NCBI GenBank assembly: GCA_007126675.1
Contig: SLAU01000293.1
Coordinates: forward strand, 1 to 6,317
DNA: 6,317 bases
Source of the DNA: Balneolaceae bacterium
Lineage (GTDB): Bacteria > Bacteroidota > Rhodothermia > Balneolales > Balneolaceae
Direction of reading: 5' to 3'
This document shows, in pieces, positions 1 to 5,528 of this stretch; the stretch's first letter is position 1; every line of letters begins with the position of its first letter. The translations under genes were made by a program, and so were the position numbers. Below the pieces are notes generated by a model. It had not been told where the DNA came from and did not search any database. It saw only the letters and a program-made list of their open reading frames with translations.

Positions 1-93
1 AGATTACGGAAAGCGGCTGAAACAGGATGATTAGGGGTTGACAGATTTCCCTTGTCTGAACACTGCTTTTGCGGATTGATGAGAGGCAAATCG

Positions 94-124
94 AAAATAT
101 TAAAATGTTCCGTGCATCCGGAAC
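94..124 (-). terminator. Rho-independent terminator of purU
   Basis: On the minus strand a perfect 6-bp stem (GTTCCG, a 6-base loop, CGGAAC; plus-strand arms 107-112 and 119-124) is followed at once by a T-rich run (plus strand 94-106, reading TTTTAATATTTT on the minus strand). It begins 10 bases beyond the purU stop codon, where an intrinsic terminator is expected. On the plus strand the same stem is followed by CTTAATTTTCT, so it could also work weakly in the opposite direction for a converging gene. The stem and U-tract are seen directly; the function is inferred. Confidence 0.7.
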
Positions 125-133
125 CTTAATTTT

Positions 134-970
134 CTACTCAAACAAAATCGTCTTGTGGCGATAGAGAAAAACGCGTTCTTCTAAAACCAGTTTCAGTGCA
201 CGGGTAAGCACCTGCTTTTCAATATCCTGGCCCGCCTGCGCCATTCCCTCGGCGGTATAGGTGTGATTTACGGACATCACATCCTGAGCGATAATCGGCC
301 CTTCATCCAGATCTTCGGTCACGAAGTGCGCCGTTGCGCCGATAATTTTCACCCCGCGATCGTATGCCTGCTTGTAGGGTGATGCACCGATAAACGCCGG
401 CAGAAATGAATGATGAATATTGATGATGCGGTTCGGAAACTGCTTCACAAAGCCGGGAGTGAAAATGCGCATATATTTTGCAAGCACCAGGTACTCCGGG
501 TCGTATGGTTCAATCGCTTCCAGCACTTTCTCCTCATGCTCCTCGCGCGACAGATTGCCAACCGGCACATGATGAAAAGGAATCTCAAACGATTCTGCCA
601 ACGGCCGTAAATGATCGTGGTTGCTTACTACCGCCCTGACATCCGATTCCAGCTCGCCATACCGGTTTTTGAGCAGGATCTCTCCCAGGCAGTGCGGCTC
701 TTTGGTGGCCAGAATCACCAAGGGATTTTTACGCAGAATTGCAATCCGTACAGTGGCTTCATCGGGCAGCACGCTGTTCAATTCCGATTCAATTTCATCA
801 CTCCACCCGTTCCCTTCCACCATGGTGCGCATAAAAAACGTGTTGGAGTACTGATCCACAAACTCCTGGTTCGCCGTCACATTCAGGTTATGTTTGTAGA
901 TCACTTTGGTGATTTTGTAGATCAGCCCTTTCTCATCAGGGCACTCGATCAGTATAATTCGATCCGGCAT
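134..970 (-). CDS. purU: Formyltetrahydrofolate deformylase PurU
   Basis: PurU hydrolyses 10-formyltetrahydrofolate to formate and tetrahydrofolate in the cytoplasm. It balances the one-carbon pool and supplies formate for formate-dependent purine synthesis. The 278-residue product matches the usual ~280 residues. An N-terminal ACT domain (about residues 4-75, opening with ILIECPDEKGLIYKIT) precedes a formyltransferase-fold hydrolase domain (about 83-275). The triad expected from the PurN/PurU family is present: N184 and H186 in INIHHSFLP and D222 in LDEGPII, with the same 38-residue spacing as N106 and D144 of PurN. The HHSFLPAFIGASPYKQAY block is typical of PurU rather than PurN. The ATG at 970 is the only reasonable start, since the ACT domain begins straight after it; the Shine-Dalgarno is weak. 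It lies ~200 bases downstream of fbp with its own likely promoter and terminator, so it is probably monocistronic. No key residue is missing. Confidence 0.96.
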   Translation of the reverse strand: MPDRIILIECPDEKGLIYKITKVIYKHNLNVTANQEFVDQYSNTFFMRTMVEGNGWSDEIESELNSVLPDEATVRIAILRKNPLVILATKEPHCLGEILLKNRYGELESDVRAVVSNHDHLRPLAESFEIPFHHVPVGNLSREEHEEKVLEAIEPYDPEYLVLAKYMRIFTPGFVKQFPNRIINIHHSFLPAFIGASPYKQAYDRGVKIIGATAHFVTEDLDEGPIIAQDVMSVNHTYTAEGMAQAGQDIEKQVLTRALKLVLEERVFLYRHKTILFE

Positions 971-1020
971 GGGGTACTCAATTCTTTCTTTCGGCCTGTC
1001 CTGTTTTAACGTAAGCCCTT

Positions 1021-1049
1021 ATTATCGCAAAAGATGATACAATTGTAAA
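1021..1049 (-). promoter_or_regulatory. Sigma70-like promoter for purU
   Basis: On the minus strand, TTTACA (plus 1044-1049) and GATAAT (plus 1021-1026) are separated by exactly 17 bases. Each hexamer matches the classical sigma70 consensus at five of six positions. Transcription would start near 1014, giving a leader of about 44 bases before the purU ATG at 970. It lies downstream of the fbp stop and of the hairpin at 1093-1126, which fits an independently transcribed purU. The hexamers are seen; activity is inferred. If the host is a Bacteroidota with the TTTG/TANNTTTG promoter preference, this site would be less canonical. Confidence 0.5.
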
Positions 1050-1092
1050 TGGAATACCGATATATGTTAAAAATCTAATCTATATCCCAATA

Positions 1093-1126
1093 CCCTCCGA
1101 AATTTTTATGAAGGAGGGCTGCCCTC
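1093..1126 (-). terminator. Hairpin region after fbp, possible terminator
   Basis: Three complementary G/C segments lie 41 bases beyond the fbp stop. On the plus strand CCCTCC (1093-1098) can pair with GGAGGG (1113-1118) across a 14-base AT-rich loop. The same GGAGGG can instead pair with CCCTC (1122-1126) across a 3-base loop, the core being GAGGGC-T-GCCCTC. The two pairings exclude each other. No clear U-tract follows on the minus strand (it reads TATTGGGATATAG), so this is not a textbook intrinsic terminator. It may end or stabilise the fbp message; a role in purU is unlikely because the better purU promoter lies downstream of it. Confidence 0.35.
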
Positions 1127-1166
1127 TGAAGTTTAAACGAAGGTGGGCACTTTCCTTCTCACAAAC

Positions 1167-3128
1167 TCACAACTCCTTAATCAACCCCGAACGGTAGGCT
1201 TCCAGCAGCTTTGTGAGGTCGTCGATTCGTTTTTGGATCTCTTTGCCATCGTCGGTGTCGCGCACGCGGATACGTTCTGTGTTTTGCTCAAGGATTTTGG
1301 TTGTGGAGTGGATATCCTCTTCTGACCGGATCGCTTCTCGTGTTGACTCAAACGGCTGGTGGGCCGCCAGTAACAGTCCGTAAGAATTGAATATCAGCGT
1401 GTATCCGGCAATCCCGGTTTTTTCCTGGTAGGCTTTTGCAAATCCGCCGTCTATCACAATCAGCTTGCCTCCGGCTTTTACGGGGCTCTCCCCTTTCTTC
1501 ACCTTTACAGGTACATGCCCGTTTATGATATGGCCAATCTCCGGATCAAGGCCGAATTCGCGCAGAATTTCCCCTGCCACATTCTGCTTTGTCCTGAAAT
1601 CATAATAGGAATTCATCTCTTCGGTGTGCGTTTCCGGATCATCAATAAAATAGCGCTCAAATGTGGCCATCTTTTCCTTACCGAACAGCGGTGACTGTGA
1701 CCCGCTCCAGAGATACCACATCGAATCCTGTCCGTACTGCTTCTTCTCCGGATCATCGTTGGCAAAATAGCCTTGTCGCGCAAGCCGCTCCAGGCGGTCC
1801 ATAAACTCTCTTGGGCTGTGTTTTTTTCCATCACGTTTAAAGTGGCGCAGTTTGCCTTCCGGCGTCATCGGTATACAGCCATGGTAAAGCAGGTTATTGT
1901 TGTAAGTGAGATACATACTGCCTTTTGAAAAGAGAAACCGTACATGATTTTGAAGCCGCTCGCTGTTGGCGAACGAAAGACCGATTTTATCCATCACCGA
2001 CTTTTCATGGTCCGACAACTTGTACGGATCATCCGGATCGATGGTGGGAAAATGTGTATCGTTCAGAGCATACTCTTTTTCTCCGATTCTGACTGCCCCC
2101 TTCTCAAAATCGATCTTATCCAGAAGCAGCCGGTCATCCATTTGGAACTGCGAGCGTCTTTTAATAACCTGCCCCTCGAGTTTGAGCTGAATGATTGTGA
2201 TCGCTTTATGCATCCGGGCCATGAGAAGCTTCTCGTTTTCACTGAATTCATCCCCGGCATCCTTAGGGCGGAACTGTGTACATGGATCATCTCCATACAC
2301 ATTAACTGCGAGCGATACCAGTGGCAGCATCGAAATGGCATATCCGTTTTCAAGCGTTTCCATGTTGGAATAGCGCAGCGATACGCGGATCACGTTGGCC
2401 ATGCATGCTTCACTTCCGGCAGCGGCACCCATCCACACGATGTCGTGATTGCCCCATTGGAAATCCACAGCATGGTGTTCCATCAGCTTGTCCATAATGA
2501 TGTGCGCACCGGGGCCGCGGTCATAAACATCCCCGATTACATGGAGCCGCGCGATGGTAAGCCGCTGAATCAGCCGTGCAAGCTCAGTCATGAACGCCTC
2601 TGCCCTTCCTGTTTCGATGATCGACCGGATGATGGAGTTAAAATAATCCTGCCGGTTTCTGATTCCCTCCTGTTCATGCAGCAACTCTTCGATGATATAA
2701 TTAAAATCTTTGGGCAGGGTTTTCCGGACCCGGCTCCGGGTATACTTGGATGAGTAGATACGGCATAGCCTGATGAGCTGAAATAGCGTTTGCCGGCACC
2801 ATTCTGCACGGTCGTCCACCTCTTTCATCATCAGCGGTATTTTCTGTTCCGGATAATAGATTGTGGTGGCAAGATTCCGCTTCTCCTGTTCGCTGAGTCT
2901 GGAATCAAACACCTCATCAATCCTTCTCTTGATTGATCCCGACCCGTTACGCAGCACATGAATAAACGCCTCATATTCTCCGTGGATATCCGACACAAAA
3001 TGCTCGGTACCTTTTGGGAGCTGCATGATTGCGCTCAGGTTGATGATTTCTGTTGATGCCGCACTGATCGTCGGATACTGCTGCGAAAGCAGTTCCAGAT
3101 ATTGCAGATCGATCTTTCCGTTATCCAT
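1167..3128 (-). CDS. fbp: Class III fructose-1,6-bisphosphatase
   Basis: This enzyme hydrolyses fructose 1,6-bisphosphate to fructose 6-phosphate, the committed gluconeogenic step, in the cytoplasm. At 653 residues it is close to the long class III FBPases known from Bacillus subtilis (about 670) and some Bacteroidota, and unlike the ~330-residue class I enzymes. Calcineurin-type metallophosphoesterase motifs occur in order: SDIHGE (D47, H49), IGDVYDRGPG (D200, D203, R204), WGNHD (N227, H228), LYHGCIP (H416) and INGHVPV (H538), followed by VIDGGFAKAYQ (about 558-568). The long insert between the GNHD and YHG motifs is a feature of the class. The C-terminal ~50 residues are charged and probably helical. 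The ATG at 3128 sits just before the conserved N-terminal region (DLQYLELLSQQYP); no strong Shine-Dalgarno is visible, and a candidate promoter lies ~40 bases upstream. Neighbouring genes do not indicate an operon. Class III enzymes are often regulated by AMP or PEP, but that cannot be read here. Confidence 0.96.
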   Translation of the reverse strand: MDNGKIDLQYLELLSQQYPTISAASTEIINLSAIMQLPKGTEHFVSDIHGEYEAFIHVLRNGSGSIKRRIDEVFDSRLSEQEKRNLATTIYYPEQKIPLMMKEVDDRAEWCRQTLFQLIRLCRIYSSKYTRSRVRKTLPKDFNYIIEELLHEQEGIRNRQDYFNSIIRSIIETGRAEAFMTELARLIQRLTIARLHVIGDVYDRGPGAHIIMDKLMEHHAVDFQWGNHDIVWMGAAAGSEACMANVIRVSLRYSNMETLENGYAISMLPLVSLAVNVYGDDPCTQFRPKDAGDEFSENEKLLMARMHKAITIIQLKLEGQVIKRRSQFQMDDRLLLDKIDFEKGAVRIGEKEYALNDTHFPTIDPDDPYKLSDHEKSVMDKIGLSFANSERLQNHVRFLFSKGSMYLTYNNNLLYHGCIPMTPEGKLRHFKRDGKKHSPREFMDRLERLARQGYFANDDPEKKQYGQDSMWYLWSGSQSPLFGKEKMATFERYFIDDPETHTEEMNSYYDFRTKQNVAGEILREFGLDPEIGHIINGHVPVKVKKGESPVKAGGKLIVIDGGFAKAYQEKTGIAGYTLIFNSYGLLLAAHQPFESTREAIRSEEDIHSTTKILEQNTERIRVRDTDDGKEIQKRIDDLTKLLEAYRSGLIKEL

Positions 3129-3166
3129 GATGAATTACTGTCATTCACATTTCAGTTTACATCTTA

Positions 3167-3195
3167 TAATTACGTTTGATTTATGACAATATCAA
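3167..3195 (-). promoter_or_regulatory. Candidate promoter for fbp
   Basis: On the minus strand TTGATA (plus 3190-3195) and TAATTA (plus 3167-3172) are 17 bases apart. An overlapping alternative is TTGTCA (3184-3189) with TATAAG (3163-3168) at a 15-base spacing. The region is AT-rich and about 40 bases upstream of the fbp ATG. It lies downstream of the hydrolase remnant, so fbp need not depend on readthrough from the accessory cluster. The -10 match is only moderate, and AT-rich DNA gives such matches by chance. Confidence 0.3.
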
Positions 3196-3229
3196 TTGGC
3201 ATGAGGACTGGTTTGCTGTTTATGTTTTC

Positions 3230-3385
3230 TTATTCATCATTTAGGAATTCAGTCACCGTTTTGAAATAAACCTCCGGCCGCTCAACTTGAGGATAATGTC
3301 CAGCCTTCTCGATTAATACCAGTTTCGAATTGTTAAAGGCAGTATCCCATTCATCAATACATCTTTTTTTGGTTAATCTGTCATT
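3230..3385 (-). pseudogene. C-terminal remnant of an alpha/beta-hydrolase
   Basis: The minus strand encodes an open stretch ending at TAA (3230-3232). Its last ~40 residues read like the C-terminus of an alpha/beta-hydrolase fold enzyme: W..AF.NSKLVLIEKAGHYPQVERPE, then VYFKTVTEFLNDE. In that family the GH[YF]PQ.E.PE segment carries the catalytic histidine, here the H codon at 3296-3298, and a final helix follows. Convincing similarity starts near the TGG codon at 3347-3349. Further upstream the frame runs into the 3' end of the next gene and meets TGA TGA near 3430. There is no plausible start codon, nucleophile motif (GxSxG) or acid residue region, so the gene is decapitated. The upstream limit is approximate. 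The motif is seen; the family is recognised from established patterns; the deletion or recombination is inferred. A very short functional peptide is unlikely. Confidence 0.6.
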
Positions 3386-4032
3386 ATTTTTTCGATTCTT
3401 TTTATAACCTCATCAATCGATTCCAGCAGCGCCGGGGTGATAAAAGTCACATCATATGCAAACATCCGCCGGTCCCACAGAATCGTTCTGAACTCCGGAT
3501 CGCGATACAGGGTATAGCTTTTTGGCGGATCGGCGGTTTTACTGATGGGCGGATGGCTGAACAATCCGTGCTTATAGATATACGGACGGGCGGTGACATC
3601 CCACTGGTTGTCCCACTCCCGTTTTACGTCGGCATATCCTTCGAATAACGCCGCGTGCCGGGCAATTATCAGCTTCAGTTCAGGATCAGAGATGTAATCC
3701 CCATTCAGAATATCCCTGTAAGCCAGGATAGTGCGGTCGTATCCGCGTGTAACCATAATTCCCCTGATCAGATCCGTATCGGCCGTATCCGCCCGCTGTT
3801 CGGTAAAAAGGGAATCGATGCGCTGAACGATGTTCATCCCGATATCATGAACCAGGGAGATGTTTTCCCGGTGGTCGATGAAATCATCGCGGATGGTTTG
3901 GAGGTAGATGGTTTCGGGTTCATTTATGTTTGTGATGCTGTCGGTATCTTGCCCATGAATTGTGGATAGTGAGCCCGCTATAATGGCAAGAATCCATCCT
4001 GCTTTAATGCTGATCAACAATTTGAATTTCAT
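3373..4032 (-). CDS. Exported protein of unknown function
   Basis: I do not recognise this 219-residue protein. It starts MKFKLLISIKAGW with a hydrophobic stretch (about residues 4-24) and a plausible Sec signal peptidase I site after STIHG, so the mature protein (from about Q28) is probably periplasmic or secreted. There is no lipobox cysteine. The mature part is charged and mostly helical, with aromatic-rich segments near the middle and end (KREWDNQWDVTARPYIYKHG, YTLYRDPEF, ILWDRRMFAYD) and a C-terminal amphipathic helix (about 203-219). I see no further membrane span and no catalytic motif. The ATG at 4032 is supported by the signal peptide following it. It lies 32 bases downstream of the amidohydrolase stop on the same strand, so co-transcription is likely and a role with the secreted amidohydrolase is possible. 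Its 3' end overlaps the open frame that leads into the alpha/beta-hydrolase remnant, which places a rearrangement junction just beyond its stop codon. Confidence 0.8.
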   Translation of the reverse strand: MKFKLLISIKAGWILAIIAGSLSTIHGQDTDSITNINEPETIYLQTIRDDFIDHRENISLVHDIGMNIVQRIDSLFTEQRADTADTDLIRGIMVTRGYDRTILAYRDILNGDYISDPELKLIIARHAALFEGYADVKREWDNQWDVTARPYIYKHGLFSHPPISKTADPPKSYTLYRDPEFRTILWDRRMFAYDVTFITPALLESIDEVIKRIEKIMTD

Positions 4033-4064
4033 GGCCTTATTAAGTTTTGGTTTGATAGATAATG

Positions 4065-5015
4065 TTATTTTTCGATGTGATGCCGGGCAATCTCTTTCTC
4101 ACTCAATCGCAGAAACCGCGCAGCGTTGTTGTAAAAGATGTCTCGTTTCTGTTCTATAGTCAGAAAATCCGCTGTTTTAATGCTCTCGATTCCCGTCTCA
4201 ATGGTTTCCGGCCAAAACATCTGGTCGGATCCATACATCAGGCGTTCATGGAATCCGGCCTGTACGAGACGCTTCAGGTAGTAGTGAAATTCATCGCGCG
4301 GAATCACCCAATTGATTACTGCCAGGTCCGCATATACCTGCGGGTGAGCGTGCAGCAATGCGATGGTTTCATCAATAAAAGGATAGCCGGCATGCATGAT
4401 ATAAACCCGAAGATCGGGATGCCTGGCGAGAGCCTCCTCAATCAGCAGCGGATTTGCGTGGGCGGCACGAAAATCTGGACAGCAATCGTACGTAGCCCCC
4501 GGCGGACTTGGCCCAACATGTACACCCAGTGGAACATCCAGCTCTTCGGCAAGAGCAAGGTACGGCTCGGCCTCAGGACTGCTCAGGGTTAGCCCCTGGT
4601 ATTGCAGGCCAAGTTCACCAATTGCCCCCAGTTCTCCGTTCTGATGGTATTGACGGAGGAAATCAATATCCGGCCAGAAGCCTCTGCTGCCGCCTACATA
4701 CGGCGACGGAATAATGCGTTCAGGGCTCTTTTTTGTCCAATCAAGCACCACATCATACGGATAACCGCTGGTTACAGCCAGCACGATGTTGTGCCGTTCC
4801 ATCGCCTCCTGGGTTTGCCGGAACAACTCTTCATCGGTTTCGGGTGATGGGACGCCTGTTGCCGGATTCGGCGCGCCCGCCGGCCAGAAGTGTCCAACCG
4901 GGTAGGCATGCAGGTGCATATCGATGATGGGCTGCCGATCCTGGGCATATAATGGCGACACTATCATCAATACAAAAAGACAGGCTGTGATTTTATTCAT
5001 GTGTTTAAAGATCAT
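4065..5015 (-). CDS. Secreted amidohydrolase_2-family metal hydrolase
   Basis: This is a TIM-barrel metal-dependent hydrolase of the amidohydrolase_2 (PF04909-like) type, 316 residues, substrate unknown. An N-terminal signal peptide (core CLFVLMIVSPLYAQ, likely cut near residue 24 or 25) predicts a periplasmic enzyme. Barrel motifs follow in order: D32-M-H34-L-H36 (HxH metal ligands), AIGELGLQY (E134, where TatD-like enzymes have a bridging Glu), GVHVGPSPPG (H166), MHAGYP (H208), YGSDQMFWP (D264, the catalytic or metal Asp), and the closing FYNNAARFLRLS. All expected residues are present. Two starts are possible: ATG 5015, 2 bases after the upstream stop (suggesting coupling), or ATG 5000, which gives the cleaner signal peptide MNKITACLF. 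Neither has a strong Shine-Dalgarno. It is paralogous to the partial gene at 5529-6317 and adjoins a DoxX-like membrane protein. Decarboxylase, lactonase or amidase activity are all possible for this family; the sequence alone does not decide. Confidence 0.88.
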   Translation of the reverse strand: MIFKHMNKITACLFVLMIVSPLYAQDRQPIIDMHLHAYPVGHFWPAGAPNPATGVPSPETDEELFRQTQEAMERHNIVLAVTSGYPYDVVLDWTKKSPERIIPSPYVGGSRGFWPDIDFLRQYHQNGELGAIGELGLQYQGLTLSSPEAEPYLALAEELDVPLGVHVGPSPPGATYDCCPDFRAAHANPLLIEEALARHPDLRVYIMHAGYPFIDETIALLHAHPQVYADLAVINWVIPRDEFHYYLKRLVQAGFHERLMYGSDQMFWPETIETGIESIKTADFLTIEQKRDIFYNNAARFLRLSEKEIARHHIEK

Positions 5016-5017
5016 GG

Positions 5018-5428
5018 TTAATTAATTTTTAAAGAACTATTCCCATAATTCCACATGGGCTGATACGCATCACGAAATTGCCAGGCGAGCAGCCCCAGTA
5101 TAGCCGCCAGGAGTATGCCAAAAACCGGACTACCATTCAGCATTAAATGCGTAAAAAGAATCACCACTACAAAGGGAGCTAACAGTACGATGCCCAGCGG
5201 CGCTGTTCGATTGAATAGCATCAGCATTCCTGAAGCAACATATGTGATCGACATGATTGGCCCGATAAAGCCTGTTGCGAAGATGGCCTCCGTAAATGCT
5301 TTCGTCTCAGGGCTGCCGGGAAACTCCGATGCCGGTAAAATGCCTGCAATCACCAATAAAGACTGAGCCCCGATCAAAAAGAAGAAGGCTGCATAGATCC
5401 AGCGAATGATGGTTAGTACCTTGTTCAT
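5018..5428 (-). CDS. Four-helix DoxX-like membrane protein
   Basis: This 136-residue inner-membrane protein has four hydrophobic segments, at about residues 5-31, 50-72, 77-97 and 101-118, with short loops and a polar tail (FRDAYQPMWNYGNSSLKIN). Size, helix count and the small-residue-rich helices resemble the DoxX/DoxX-like superfamily. That superfamily is linked in some cases to respiratory or redox functions, but most members are uncharacterised. I do not see a conserved catalytic motif, and the family call is by general resemblance. The ATG at 5428 is well supported by AGGAG 5 bases upstream, one of the few clear Shine-Dalgarno sites in the window. The stop is 2 bases before the next amidohydrolase start, and the gene is flanked on both sides by the paralogous amidohydrolases, so it is probably part of the same transcript. 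It may anchor or serve the same periplasmic pathway; this is inference only. Confidence 0.72.
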   Translation of the reverse strand: MNKVLTIIRWIYAAFFFLIGAQSLLVIAGILPASEFPGSPETKAFTEAIFATGFIGPIMSITYVASGMLMLFNRTAPLGIVLLAPFVVVILFTHLMLNGSPVFGILLAAILGLLAWQFRDAYQPMWNYGNSSLKIN

Positions 5429-5433
5429 GTAAT

Positions 5434-5438
5434 CTCCT
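5434..5438 (-). promoter_or_regulatory. Ribosome binding site of the DoxX-like gene
   Basis: AGGAG on the minus strand lies 5 bases before the ATG at 5428 and fixes that start. It stands out because the other genes here have weak or no Shine-Dalgarno sequences. The flanking gap (5429-5528, 100 bases) holds no gene; I see no clear promoter or terminator in it, which fits readthrough from the upstream amidohydrolase. Confidence 0.65.
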
Positions 5439-5528
5439 GTTTAGGTTGGAGTTTAGATTTTGGATTATTTGACAGGAACCGCTGTTTCAGCCACGAGAAG
5501 ACAAAGGTTTTTGCTATTTCCATATCCA

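Noticed and set aside
38..43. TTGACA as a plus-strand -35 box
   Set aside because: No acceptable -10 hexamer follows at 15-19 bases, and no plus-strand gene starts downstream.
1944..2753. 269-codon plus-strand open frame inside fbp
   Set aside because: It lies entirely antisense to fbp, whose conserved phosphatase motifs occupy the same bases. Its translation has no recognisable domain.
4062..4592. 176-codon plus-strand open frame antisense to the amidohydrolase
   Set aside because: A comparable antisense frame (5460-6134) occurs over the paralog, so both follow from the shared codon pattern of the real genes. The translations look non-protein-like.
5440..5528. Possible small gene or promoter between the first amidohydrolase and the DoxX-like gene
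   Set aside because: Only short frames without credible starts and no convincing -35/-10 pair were seen. It reads as a plain intergenic spacer.
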